In this document: positions 1 to 7,118 of the stretch, piece by piece | Numbering within the stretch: position 1 is the stretch's first letter | How the letters are laid out: every line of letters starts with the position of its first letter | Assembly (NCBI RefSeq): GCF_040932435.1 | Contig: NZ_JBFQGA010000008.1 | Coordinates: forward strand, 1 to 64,000 | Direction of reading: 5' to 3' | Length of the DNA stretch: 64,000 nucleotides | Origin: Kluyvera sp040932435 | Lineage (GTDB): Bacteria; Pseudomonadota; Gammaproteobacteria; Enterobacterales; Enterobacteriaceae | The notes under the pieces: model-generated | What the model was told of the DNA's origin: nothing | Databases searched by the model: none | The model's input: only the letters and a program-made list of their open reading frames with translations | Position numbers and translations under genes: made by a program

Positions 1-96
1 GAAATCGTAAACGCCCGCGGTAAGCGCCGGCAGCTAACCGTGCGGGAAAGAATTGCGATTCGGATTCTGGGCGAAAGAACGGAGATTAGGCCATGA
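1..96 (+). CDS. 3' end of an unidentified phage protein (partial)
   Basis: The first frame is open from the window edge and ends at the TGA of 94-96, giving the last 31 residues of a protein rich in Arg and Ile. The stop overlaps the ATG of the next gene (ATGA), so the two are translationally coupled in one early phage operon. Too little is visible to name a family. Confidence 0.55.
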   Translation, partial: EIVNARGKRRQLTVRERIAIRILGERTEIRP

Positions 97-305
97 CAAC
101 CAACTTAACAGCCCCAGCTAACCACCCTGCAAATGACCGACTGACAGATGAGCGGCTTATCCGTGTACGTGACGAGCTACAGCGCACCCTCACGTACAAA
201 AACGGCAGCACCCAGGACTATGTCACCGCCGATGCGATTAAAGCGTTAGACGAGCTTCTGGAGCGCCGTAAAGCCGATGCTGATAAATCGTCTGAGGTGA
301 AATAG
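93..305 (+). CDS. hypothetical phage protein, 70 aa
   Basis: A small, mostly helical, charged soluble protein without a recognised domain. A GGAG ribosome binding site lies about 8 bases before the ATG. The start overlaps the preceding stop and the stop (TAG) overlaps the next GTG start by one base, typical of a compact phage early operon. Its C-terminal part (ALDELLERRKAD) looks like a short coiled coil. Function unknown. Confidence 0.6.
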   Translation: MTTNLTAPANHPANDRLTDERLIRVRDELQRTLTYKNGSTQDYVTADAIKALDELLERRKADADKSSEVK

Positions 306-562
306 TGGATCCATTACTCGAGTACGCCTGTAAACGCGTCATTGAGCTGGAAGGTCTGCTGCTGGTAGAAGTGCCTGAAACCGTCTGGCCTGCCGAAGTG
401 GGCATGGTCTTATCTCAGGTTGAAGTCGCCGGGGAACTCCGGGCGCATCACCAGCGCCGCCTGCAGCACCATATCAATCGTATGTGGCTGGAAAAAATGC
501 CGGTACCGTCAATCATCGCCGCGGCGCGTTCGCTGGCCACTGCTATGGAGAAATACGCGTGA
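305..562 (+). CDS. hypothetical phage protein, 85 aa
   Basis: Starts at a GTG overlapping the previous stop (TAGTG) and ends at TGA 560-562, which overlaps the GTG start of the methyltransferase gene at 559 (GTGA). A soluble, mainly helical protein with no motif I recognise. The tight overlaps on both sides support it as a real operon member. Function unknown. Confidence 0.6.
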   Translation: MDPLLEYACKRVIELEGLLLVEVPETVWPAEVGMVLSQVEVAGELRAHHQRRLQHHINRMWLEKMPVPSIIAAARSLATAMEKYA

Positions 563-2544
563 TTCATTCTGAAATCATTGTTGATAATTTTGCAGGTGGC
601 GGCGGGGCATCCACTGGCATTGAAATGGCAACCGGGCGAAGCGTGGATATTGCGATCAACCACGACCCGAACGCTATAGCGATGCACACCACAAATCACC
701 CTGATACGCTGCACTACTGCGAATCAGTGTTTGACGTCAATCCTACCGTCGCGACCGCTGGCCGCCCGGTGGGGCTGGCGTGGTTCTCCCCGGACTGCCG
801 CCACTTCTCGAAGGCCAAAGGCTCGAAGCCAGTGGAGAAAGAGATTCGCGGTCTGGCGTGGATCGTTATTCGCTGGGCGCTGGCTGTGCGTCCACGCGTC
901 ATGATGCTGGAGAACGTGGAGGAGTTCAAAACGTGGGGGCCGCTGCTGGCGGCTGAAATGCGACCGGACCCGGAGCGCGCTGGTGAAACCTTCGAGGCGT
1001 TCTGCGGTATGCTGTCCGGCGGGATCCCCGCTGGGCATCCGGCGCTGGTGGAGTGCTGCGAGTTCCTGGGTATTGCCGCCGATGGCGAGCTGGCGCAGCA
1101 GCTGGTTGACGGGCTGGGATATGCCGTTGATCACCATGAACTGCGGGCGTGTGACTATGGCGCACCGACCATCCGTAAACGGTTCTTCATGGTCATGCGC
1201 CGGGACGGGAGGCCGATTGTTTGGCCTGAAGCTACACACGGAGATCCAAAGTCGGCGGCAGTTCTTACAGGCAAGCTGGCTCCGTGGCGCACCGCGGCAG
1301 AATGCATCGACTGGTCAATTCCGGCCCCGAGCATATTCGACCGCAAAAAGTCTCTGGCAGAGAATACGCTGAAGCGCATCGCGCGCGGCATCCAGCGCTT
1401 TGTCATCGATTGTCCGACGCCGTTTATCGTGAAGTGCAACCACACCAGCACTAAAACGAGCTACGACTGTTTCCGTGGGCAGGCGCTGGCGGAGCCGCTG
1501 CAGACAATAACCAAAACACACGGCTATGCGGTTGCTGTTCCGCACCTGACGAAATTCCGCACTGGCGCAACAGGGCAGCCAGTTACCGAGCCTGTACCAA
1601 CGGTGACCGCTGGCACATCGAAACGCCCTGGCGGGAATGGGCATGCACTCGGCGTGGTGGAGGCGGCGCTAACACCGTTCATGGCTGGCAACGGCGGTAG
1701 TGAGTACCAGGCGAAACCGCGCCCACTGAATAAACCTGCGCATACCATTCTCAAGCAATCCCGCGCCTGTCTGGTCACGCCGGTTATTGCCCGGCAGTTC
1801 GGCGCCAGTATCGGCCACCGGGCTGACGAGCCAAGCGCAACTATCACAGCAGGTGGTGGCGGTAAATCGCAGCTGGTGACGCCGACGCTGATTCAGATGG
1901 GGTATGGCGAACGCCCAGGACAGGAGCCGCGAGTGCTGCAACTGGACAACCCGCTGGGCACTGTTACAGCCGGGGGCAATAAGTTTGCAACGGTGAGCGC
2001 GTTTTTGGCGAAGCATTACGGCGGGAATTATACCGGGCCGGGCGTCAGCCTGGACGAACCGGCACACTCGGTCACTACCGTCGATCACCATGCTGTTGTA
2101 GCCTCGCATCTGGTGAAGCTACGCGGAACATGCCGAGACGGGCAGCGCACAAATGAACCTATGCCGACGGTCACCGCTGGTGGCCAGCACGTAGGCGAGG
2201 TGAAAACCACGCTGGCAGCTGATGGGTATGACGAGCACCGCGCGCAGCAAACGCTGGCGTTCTTGAGGGAATACTGCGGAGAGGATTGCGACGGTCTGGT
2301 CACGGTTGACGGTATCACTTACCGCATCGTTGATATCGGAATGCGTATGCTGCAACCGCATGAACTGTACCGGGCGCAGGGCTTCCCGGAGTGGTACATC
2401 ATCGACCAGGACTACAGCGGCAAGAAGTACGCAAAGGACAAGCAGGTTGCGCGATGCGGTAATGCGGTGCCGCCGCCGTTCGCTGAGGCGCTGGTGAGGG
2501 CTAATCTGCCGGAGTTGTGCCAGTCGAAACAAATTGCAGCCTGA
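559..2544 (+). CDS. phage C5-cytosine DNA methyltransferase
   Basis: Transfers a methyl group from S-adenosylmethionine to C5 of cytosine in DNA; on a phage this usually protects against host restriction. The 661-residue product has motif I (DNFAGGGGASTG, residues 9-20), the catalytic motif with Cys80 in SPDCRHFS, ENV at 118-120, motif VIII (about 200-210, APTIRKRFF) and motif X (GNAVPPPF, about 634-641). The usual PPCQ is SPDC here. Residues 310-555, where the target recognition region should be, are built from seven degenerate repeats around an EP-x-x-TVTAG core. I chose the GTG at 559 because it overlaps the previous stop and puts motif I near the N-terminus; an upstream in-frame ATG at 484 would add 25 unlikely residues. 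No restriction partner gene is next to it. Confidence 0.88.
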   Translation: MIHSEIIVDNFAGGGGASTGIEMATGRSVDIAINHDPNAIAMHTTNHPDTLHYCESVFDVNPTVATAGRPVGLAWFSPDCRHFSKAKGSKPVEKEIRGLAWIVIRWALAVRPRVMMLENVEEFKTWGPLLAAEMRPDPERAGETFEAFCGMLSGGIPAGHPALVECCEFLGIAADGELAQQLVDGLGYAVDHHELRACDYGAPTIRKRFFMVMRRDGRPIVWPEATHGDPKSAAVLTGKLAPWRTAAECIDWSIPAPSIFDRKKSLAENTLKRIARGIQRFVIDCPTPFIVKCNHTSTKTSYDCFRGQALAEPLQTITKTHGYAVAVPHLTKFRTGATGQPVTEPVPTVTAGTSKRPGGNGHALGVVEAALTPFMAGNGGSEYQAKPRPLNKPAHTILKQSRACLVTPVIARQFGASIGHRADEPSATITAGGGGKSQLVTPTLIQMGYGERPGQEPRVLQLDNPLGTVTAGGNKFATVSAFLAKHYGGNYTGPGVSLDEPAHSVTTVDHHAVVASHLVKLRGTCRDGQRTNEPMPTVTAGGQHVGEVKTTLAADGYDEHRAQQTLAFLREYCGEDCDGLVTVDGITYRIVDIGMRMLQPHELYRAQGFPEWYIIDQDYSGKKYAKDKQVARCGNAVPPPFAEALVRANLPELCQSKQIAA

Positions 2545-2552
2545 CCTATAAT

Positions 2553-2578
2553 CCCCTCAAATACCGAGGGGATTTTTT
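2553..2578 (+). terminator. hairpin after the methyltransferase gene that also holds the next ribosome binding site
   Basis: CCCCTC (2553-2558) pairs with GAGGGG (2566-2571), followed by a run of six T. It resembles an intrinsic terminator. The 3' arm GAGGGG is also the only ribosome binding site for the ATG at 2580, so the stem could mask translation of the next gene. Confidence 0.5.
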
Positions 2579-2579
2579 C

Positions 2580-2837
2580 ATGTCGAAGCACAACATTGCA
2601 GCAAAAACTAAAGATGAGCAGGACAAGGTTAACGTTGACCTGGCTGCGTCTGGTGTTGCCTACAAAGAGCGGCTGAATCAGCCAGTTATTGCCGAGCAGG
2701 TAGCGCGTGAGCAGCCAGAGCACTTGCGCGAATACTTCATGGAGCGCGTTAAATATTACCGCGAAAAGAGCATTAGTTTGCCGAGAGCGTCTGACCCGCG
2801 CTACCTCGACATGGCATCGCAGAACGAGAAGAAGTAA
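2580..2837 (+). CDS. hypothetical phage protein, 85 aa
   Basis: A charged, probably helical soluble protein (Lys/Glu/Arg rich). The start at 2580 is chosen because GAGGGG lies 8 bases upstream; the frame stays open further left, into the end of the methyltransferase gene. That ribosome binding site sits inside the terminator-like hairpin at 2553-2578. No domain recognised. Confidence 0.6.
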   Translation: MSKHNIAAKTKDEQDKVNVDLAASGVAYKERLNQPVIAEQVAREQPEHLREYFMERVKYYREKSISLPRASDPRYLDMASQNEKK

Positions 2838-2842
2838 GCCGC

Positions 2843-2885
2843 TTGACGCTTTCTTGATAAAAGAATACTGTTTATATATACAGTA
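2843..2885 (+). promoter_or_regulatory. SOS promoter with LexA box (first of two)
   Basis: TACTGTTTATATATACAGTA at 2866-2885 fits the LexA consensus CTGT-N8-ACAG and is fully symmetric at its ends. A TTGACG (2843-2848) stands 17 bases before TACTGT (2866-2871), which can serve as the -10, so bound LexA would cover the promoter. The gene at 2908 starts 22 bases downstream. Confidence 0.85.
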
Positions 2886-2907
2886 ATTTTATCGATGAGG
2901 TGTACGC

Positions 2908-3237
2908 ATGGCCTTCCCATCCCCAGCAAACGACTACACAGAAAAACGTCTTACAGTCGATTCCCTTTGTCAGATGGATGCTAACTGCACAGTCATTCAA
3001 ACGACAACCGGCTATGCGGTCATTAATCGGTCGCTGAGGGCAGAGCAGGGTAATATCGTGCTCATCACTCATTGCGGCCGGACCCAGTTTGCAAAGCTGA
3101 TGGGCTCGTCGCTCATCACGGAAGAGGGCGAAGCGCTGGAAGGTGATGTGCTGGACGATGTAACCGTATCTGGCGTGATGACATACGAGATCAACGTAAT
3201 ACGACGCGCCGAAGTTGACGAACTACCAATAATTTGA
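2908..3237 (+). CDS. UmuD'-like protein, SOS controlled
   Basis: A 109-residue protein whose start (FPSPANDYTEKRL) matches UmuD exactly where RecA-stimulated cleavage creates UmuD' (FPSPAADYVEQRI). Its ATG therefore encodes a form already lacking the regulatory arm. Residues 38-64 (VINRSLRAEQGNIVL..FAKL) align with UmuD VDSAITASHGDIVI..VKKL, but the segment carrying the catalytic Ser (GDSM and about 12 following residues) is missing, so self-cleavage is not expected. By analogy with phage P1 HumD, which is a UmuD' homologue, it may act with or on a translesion polymerase; that is inference. A LexA box stands directly upstream and a terminator directly downstream. The match is short and from memory. 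Confidence 0.55.
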   Translation: MAFPSPANDYTEKRLTVDSLCQMDANCTVIQTTTGYAVINRSLRAEQGNIVLITHCGRTQFAKLMGSSLITEEGEALEGDVLDDVTVSGVMTYEINVIRRAEVDELPII

Positions 3238-3266
3238 GCCCGAAAACAGCCCAGAAAACACCAGAA

Positions 3267-3286
3267 CCCGCCCCGGCGGGTTTTTT
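3267..3286 (+). terminator. intrinsic terminator after the UmuD'-like gene
   Basis: CCCGCC (3267-3272), a CC loop and GGCGGG (3275-3280) are followed by six T. It separates the two LexA-controlled genes into independent units. Confidence 0.85.
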
Positions 3287-3350
3287 GTTGGCATCATAAA
3301 AACTCATTAGAAACAACATAGTAACCTTCGCAAAAAATGCCTTTATAGGA

Positions 3351-3393
3351 TTGATAAATGTGCCGTATGGGTGTACTGTTTATTTATACAGTA
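3351..3393 (+). promoter_or_regulatory. SOS promoter with LexA box (second of two)
   Basis: TACTGTTTATTTATACAGTA at 3374-3393 differs by one base from the box at 2866. TTGATA (3351-3356) stands 17 bases before TACTGT (3374-3379), the same geometry as the first SOS promoter. It leads into the DinI-like gene 18 bases downstream. Confidence 0.85.
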
Positions 3394-3410
3394 TTTCGAG
3401 CGGAGGACGT

Positions 3411-3644
3411 ATGAGAGTCGAAGTCACAATCGATAAAAAGAAAAAGCTACCCGATGGCGCAGTACCGGCACTGGAAGCCGAACTGTCACGCCGCATAGGT
3501 CAGAATTATGAAGGCTGTAAGCTGACCGTTCGCCGGGCAAGCACTGATGGGCTGAACGTAGTCGGCGGTGAAAACAGCGATAAACAGCGCATCGAAGAGA
3601 TCCTGCAAGAAACGTGGGAAAGTGCAGAAGACTGGTTTTATTAA
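3411..3644 (+). CDS. DinI-like family protein
   Basis: A 77-residue protein that follows E. coli DinI along its whole length: MRVEVTI start, LSRRIG in the first helix, and the acidic C-terminal DKQRIEEILQETWESAEDW. DinI binds RecA filaments and modulates UmuD cleavage and LexA autocleavage. Here it may tune prophage induction or the host SOS response; that is inference. The start at 3411 has GGAGG 4 bases upstream and matches the DinI start; the frame is open further left. The LexA box at 3374 shows SOS control. Confidence 0.88.
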   Translation: MRVEVTIDKKKKLPDGAVPALEAELSRRIGQNYEGCKLTVRRASTDGLNVVGGENSDKQRIEEILQETWESAEDWFY

Positions 3645-3746
3645 TTGGTTTGCGTGGTAGCTGCATCATTTCTTATGCGCGATTTCTTCCTGCGCGGCTA
3701 CCAGGAATTTCTTTTTGCGTCTGGATGTCGCTCAGGGGGAAATGTT

Positions 3747-3965
3747 GTGAGTGCAATTGACTCAACTCCAACTGGAGGCTTTAGAGCGACCATCACAGAT
3801 GCCAGTGGCCGCGAAGTATTAACGATTGATTTGGCAGATAGTGACCGATTCATTCTATCTTCAGACAGAGGGAAGATAGTGAGCCGAAAACTCGGGATGG
3901 ATGATCATTACTGGTCCCGAGATACCCTAAGAGAAGTCGTAAGAGAAATGACCTCAAAAAATTGA
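3747..3965 (+). CDS. hypothetical phage protein, 72 aa
   Basis: Open from 3645, but the GTG at 3747 has a good GGGGGA ribosome binding site 6 bases upstream and is the best start. The product is a small soluble protein, probably a beta sheet followed by a helix (TPTGGFRATITDASGREVL, then REVVREMTS at the end). It follows the DinI-like gene without a terminator between them and may share its SOS promoter. No family recognised. Confidence 0.55.
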   Translation: MSAIDSTPTGGFRATITDASGREVLTIDLADSDRFILSSDRGKIVSRKLGMDDHYWSRDTLREVVREMTSKN

Positions 3966-4048
3966 CCGCCTTGTGTAGCATCTAGCATAATCAGCAAACT
4001 GGCCTGAACAACCAGAACCTGACGACTATGCGCCACGGAGTAAAAACC

Positions 4049-4651
4049 ATGGCGCACGAACTACAACTAATCAAGCACCACTCAGGAATACTGATCCCGG
4101 CGACGCCCGAGACCAGCGAAATCCTGCAATCAAAAATCAAGCTCGGCGACGTGCTGGTCGCTGAATTCAAACGTGTGCGTAATCCGGCATTTCATCGCCG
4201 ATTCTTTGCGCTGCTTAATCTCGGCTTTGAATACTGGGAACCAACCGGCGGCGCCATTTCATCGAACGAGCGCAAGCTGGTGACCGGGTATGCAAAGTTC
4301 CTGTCTTCTTATGGCGGCAACGAAAGCACGCTGCTGGATGCTGCTGAACAGTATCTGGAGCAGATTGCTAGCCGTCGCGTTACCAATGGCATCAGCCTGT
4401 GTAAATCCTTTGATGCTTACCGTGCCTGGGTAACTGTCGAAGCCGGGCATTACGATGCTATCCGGCTGCCTGACGACACCCTGCGTAAACATCCCCGCAG
4501 CATTTCCTTCTCAAACATGGACGAAATCGAATTCCAGCAGCTGTACAAGGCTGTGCTCGATGTTCTCTGGCGCTGGATATTGTCCCGGACTTTCCGTACG
4601 CAGCAGGAGGCCGAGAACGCCGCCGCCCAGCTGATGAGCTTCGGGGGATGA
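4049..4651 (+). CDS. DUF1367 family phage protein
   Basis: A 200-residue protein beginning MAHELQLIKHHSGILIPATPE, the start I associate with DUF1367 phage proteins found beside nin-region genes. Several of these are annotated as recombination or NinB-like accessory proteins, but no function is firm. I chose the ATG at 4049 (GGAG about 9 bases upstream) over one seven codons earlier. It begins a run of tightly packed genes that leads through NinG to the Q antiterminator. Confidence 0.7.
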   Translation: MAHELQLIKHHSGILIPATPETSEILQSKIKLGDVLVAEFKRVRNPAFHRRFFALLNLGFEYWEPTGGAISSNERKLVTGYAKFLSSYGGNESTLLDAAEQYLEQIASRRVTNGISLCKSFDAYRAWVTVEAGHYDAIRLPDDTLRKHPRSISFSNMDEIEFQQLYKAVLDVLWRWILSRTFRTQQEAENAAAQLMSFGG

Positions 4652-4656
4652 TGCCG

Positions 4657-4857
4657 ATGAAATTTTCCTGGTTCCAACATACCGACTGCACCACCGAACA
4701 GGCCGACGAGCTGGTAGCCAACTACCGGCGCCGCGGCGTGAAAGTTGAGCGCAGCCTGAACCGTGACAACATCACCTGGACTATCAGTGCGCAGCTGCCG
4801 GAAGGCGATAAAGCGCCGCGCCCGAGCCGTGTATGGCAAAACAAGGCGTGGGGTTGA
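4657..4857 (+). CDS. hypothetical phage protein, 66 aa
   Basis: A small protein starting MKFSWFQHTDCTTEQADELV. Three in-frame ATGs lie at 4648, 4651 and 4657. The third is preferred because GGGGG ends 9 bases before it. It almost abuts the stop of the DUF1367 gene and ends just before the NinG start. The pattern suggests a small alpha/beta protein; I recognise no function. Confidence 0.55.
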   Translation: MKFSWFQHTDCTTEQADELVANYRRRGVKVERSLNRDNITWTISAQLPEGDKAPRPSRVWQNKAWG

Positions 4858-4859
4858 TC

Positions 4860-5468
4860 ATGGCTAAGCTACCGCGCCGCAAGTGCGCCAATAAAGAATG
4901 CCGCCAGTGGTTCCACCCGACACGCGACACGCAGACTGTATGCGGTTACGAGTGCGCCAGCGCATATAGCAAGGAGCAGACCAGAAAAGCCCGGGAGGAT
5001 GCGCAGCGTAAGGAATCAGCCAAACAGCGCGCAGCTGAGAAAAAGGCGCGTGCTGCATGGCGCCAGCGCAAAGCCGCAGTTAAGCCGCTAAAGCACTGGG
5101 AAGATTTAACCCAGCGCGTCGTCAACGACTACATCCGCGAGCGTGATGTCGATCTGCCATGTATCAGCTGCGGTACGTTCGACACCGTCCAGTGGGAGGC
5201 TGGCCACTACCGCTCACGCGGGAAGGCGTCACATCTCCGCTACAACGAAGACAATATTCACAAGCAGTGTCACCACTGCAACGTTGCTCTATCTGCAAAT
5301 CAGCAGCAATACCGCCTCGGTCTTATCGAAAAAATCGGCGTTGAGCGCGTCGAAGCGCTCGAAAACAACAACGCCCCGCATCGTTACACGATTGAAGAAC
5401 TCGAAGCCATCAGAAAGCACTACAGCGCACTGCGCCGGAAACTGATTAAGGGCAGGGAGGCCGCATGA
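4860..5468 (+). CDS. ninG: NinG recombination protein
   Basis: A 202-residue homologue of lambda NinG (Rap), a structure-specific nuclease that promotes recombination in the RecBCD and Red pathways. The sequence begins MAKLPRRKCANKECRQWFHP, has an N-terminal Cys cluster, a basic coiled-coil linker (about residues 40-80), then INxFIRERD-like and DLPCISCGT..W.AGHYRSRG..NIHKQCHHCN segments, which carry zinc or HNH-type Cys/His ligands. The start at 4860 lines up with lambda NinG; the in-frame ATG at 4833 is less likely. Position just before Q is the usual lambdoid one. Confidence 0.92.
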   Translation: MAKLPRRKCANKECRQWFHPTRDTQTVCGYECASAYSKEQTRKAREDAQRKESAKQRAAEKKARAAWRQRKAAVKPLKHWEDLTQRVVNDYIRERDVDLPCISCGTFDTVQWEAGHYRSRGKASHLRYNEDNIHKQCHHCNVALSANQQQYRLGLIEKIGVERVEALENNNAPHRYTIEELEAIRKHYSALRRKLIKGREAA

Positions 5469-5587
5469 CGAGAGAACAGATTATTCAGTACCAGGCCGAA
5501 AGCGTCATGCGCGCCAAACTGCCGCCAGTAGCAAAGCACAGTCAGAACCAGAATAAAACCAAACATCCAAAGAGGGCCGCAGCGTGA
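5465..5587 (+). CDS. small phage protein, 40 aa
   Basis: A 40-codon frame (MTREQIIQYQAESVMRAKLPP...) fills the gap between ninG and Q. It overlaps both neighbours: ATGA with the ninG stop at 5465, and GTGA with the Q start at 5584. The C-terminal half is Lys, Asn and Pro rich and basic. The tight overlaps argue that it is translated; it may be a NinH- or NinE-like small protein, but I cannot assign it. Confidence 0.5.
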   Translation: MTREQIIQYQAESVMRAKLPPVAKHSQNQNKTKHPKRAAA

Positions 5588-6366
5588 ACCTTGAAAATAC
5601 AGTGAAATACCACTTCGCAAAATCTACGCTGATTAGCGACTCTCCACGCGCTACAGCTTCCGATTCATTGACCGGCACCGACATCATGGCTGCCATGGGT
5701 ATGACGCAAGAAAGAGCAGCTATGGGCTACAGCGCGTTCCTGGGAAAAATGGGCATCAGCCAGAACGATCGGGAAAGGGCCATTGCGCTGCTGGCAGAGT
5801 ACGCGCTGACCAAATGCGACAAAGTGGCCTCGCTGCGCAAGCTCGCCGACGGGGTTAGGCCGTTGGTTATACATCAGCTTGCTACCTTCGCTTTTGAGGA
5901 CTATTCCCGCAGTGCCGCCAGCGTGAAGCAGTGCGATTGTTGCTCTGGCGTTGGATTCATTCAGGCTGATGTATTCACCAATAAATTCCGCAAGCCAGAA
6001 GGCAAAATGACAGTGTCCGGAATGGTGAAGGTCAAAGAGTCTGTGAAGGTGCTCTGCAAAAAGTGCAATGGTGCCGGAACCGTTAGCGCGGCATGCAGTG
6101 ATTGCCACGGGCGAGGAAAGGCTGTAAACCAAGACCTGACGGAAAAGCAGGGCATTCCTGTCCTGGCGGATTGTAAGCGCTGCGGCGGTCGCGGATATGA
6201 ACGTATCCCATCAACTGAGGCCCACGCAGCTGTTTGCCAAATTACGGATGCCATCAGCCTGGATACGTGGAAGAAGTCTGTTAAGCCGTTCTACGATCAA
6301 CTGATCACGAAATTTGATATCGAAGAAGCCTGGGCTGAAGCGCAACTGAAACAGATAACGCGATAA
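5584..6366 (+). CDS. Q: late antiterminator Q (phage 82-type, zinc finger)
   Basis: Q loads on RNA polymerase paused near the late promoter and makes it ignore terminators, switching on lysis and morphogenesis genes. The 260-residue product has four CxxCxGxG-like elements (CDCCSGVG, CKKCNGAG, CSDCHGRG, CKRCGGRG) between about residues 118 and 205, the DnaJ-like zinc repeats of the 82/HK022-type Q family rather than lambda Q. It starts at GTG 5584, overlapping the stop of the preceding small gene. A terminator expected to be its target lies 85 bases downstream. Confidence 0.85.
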   Translation: MNLENTVKYHFAKSTLISDSPRATASDSLTGTDIMAAMGMTQERAAMGYSAFLGKMGISQNDRERAIALLAEYALTKCDKVASLRKLADGVRPLVIHQLATFAFEDYSRSAASVKQCDCCSGVGFIQADVFTNKFRKPEGKMTVSGMVKVKESVKVLCKKCNGAGTVSAACSDCHGRGKAVNQDLTEKQGIPVLADCKRCGGRGYERIPSTEAHAAVCQITDAISLDTWKKSVKPFYDQLITKFDIEEAWAEAQLKQITR

Positions 6367-6451
6367 GGATTGTGGAAATTAATTCGCGCTATTTACTTTT
6401 CCCGAATCTGTGTTAATTTTATCCCAACGATGGGTTAATGCCTTCGTTTCA

Positions 6452-6486
6452 AGCCCTGCGGTTAACACCGTGGGGCTTTTGCGTTT
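6452..6486 (+). terminator. candidate tR' terminator, target of Q
   Basis: AGCCCTGCGGT (6452-6462) and ACCGTGGGGCT (6467-6477) form an 11-pair stem (two G-T pairs) with a TAAC loop, followed by TTTTGCGTTT. Its place, just after Q and before the lysis genes, is where lambdoid phages keep the terminator that Q overrides. The late promoter should lie at about 6370-6425, but I see no convincing -35/-10 pair. Confidence 0.65.
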
Positions 6487-6783
6487 CTGAAGGGTAAGAA
6501 AATGCATCAGTAAACGGATAGACCGCAGCCGAAAGGCAAAGCAGCAGTCATGATGCTGCCCCGAGTCGCCATTGAGCGAGCCTGTGTAGCGATGGGTAAG
6601 GGTTCATAGATCAAAACTAGCTCCGGTAGAGCAGCGCGAAAGCCAGACGCGCACCGGTTATCAGCGGCGATAGAGCGACAGCACCTCAAGGGCATGAGCG
6701 TGGCCACTACGTCAGTGTGGTTTGATATAATTATTGGTATGCCGTAGTCTAAAAGTTAATAGCGATTTATATGAGTAACTAGG
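6487..6783 (+). other. untranslated structured late leader
   Basis: About 300 bases without a plausible gene. It contains an inverted repeat GCAGCA-N7-TGCTGC (6541-6559) and a two-part stem at 6623-6657 in which CCGGT pairs with ACCGG and GCGCG pairs with CGCGC. The composition is not A/T rich. It may be a structured RNA or a small RNA inside the late transcript; nothing identifies it. Confidence 0.4.
6723..6731 (+). promoter_or_regulatory. candidate extended -10 promoter
   Basis: TGATATAAT fits an extended -10 element (TGn-TATAAT). No clear -35 is visible 17 bases upstream. It would transcribe the small membrane protein gene at 6784 independently of Q. Confidence 0.45.
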
Positions 6784-6945
6784 ATGCTATTCTTTTTTGA
6801 AAGCACATGGCCTATTTTATCAGTCCTTGTCTTAGCTTTAGCTATGATTGCTTACGGGTTGCAACGAAAAATGATAATGATAATTCTAATTTTCATCGCA
6901 GTTGTGATTCTGATGGCAGGCGCACTATTTTTTAATATCGATTAG
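6784..6945 (+). CDS. small membrane protein, 53 aa
   Basis: MLFFFESTWPILSVLVLALA opens a 53-residue product with two hydrophobic segments (about residues 9-26 and 30-50) separated by GLQRKM, so it should be a two-span inner membrane protein. The ribosome binding site is weak (AGG just before the ATG). It stands ahead of the lysis cassette and has a possible extended -10 promoter at 6723. It could influence lysis timing or exclude superinfecting phage, but no homologue is recalled. Confidence 0.55.
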   Translation: MLFFFESTWPILSVLVLALAMIAYGLQRKMIMIILIFIAVVILMAGALFFNID

Positions 6946-6980
6946 CAACACCGCTGCATCAACATCATCCATAACATATC

Positions 6981-7009
6981 AGGCCTGCTCCTCTGAGTGG
7001 GCCTTTTTT
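6981..7009 (+). terminator. intrinsic terminator before the lysis cassette
   Basis: AGGCCTGCTC and GAGTGGGCCT form a 10-pair stem with a CTCT loop (two G-T pairs), followed by six T and A. It ends transcription of the 53-residue membrane protein gene unless Q-modified polymerase reads through. Confidence 0.8.
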
Positions 7010-7118
7010 ATTTCAGGCTCCGGGAAAACTCCCCGACGTGTGTTGTTGTTAAATCAGCCCGAGAGCCTGAACCCCTTTTAAAACACACAGCGCCATCCGA
7101 AAAATCGGAGGTGAGGCT

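Noticed and set aside
484..558. Upstream ATG extension of the methyltransferase
   Set aside because: The extra 25 residues overlap the preceding gene in another frame and lie before motif I; the GTG at 559 overlaps the previous stop and fits the family.
6601..6665. tRNA-like segment with a D-arm-like AGCTCCGGTAGAGCA
   Set aside because: No acceptor stem, anticodon arm or T-arm (GGTTCGAATCC-like) can be assembled around it.
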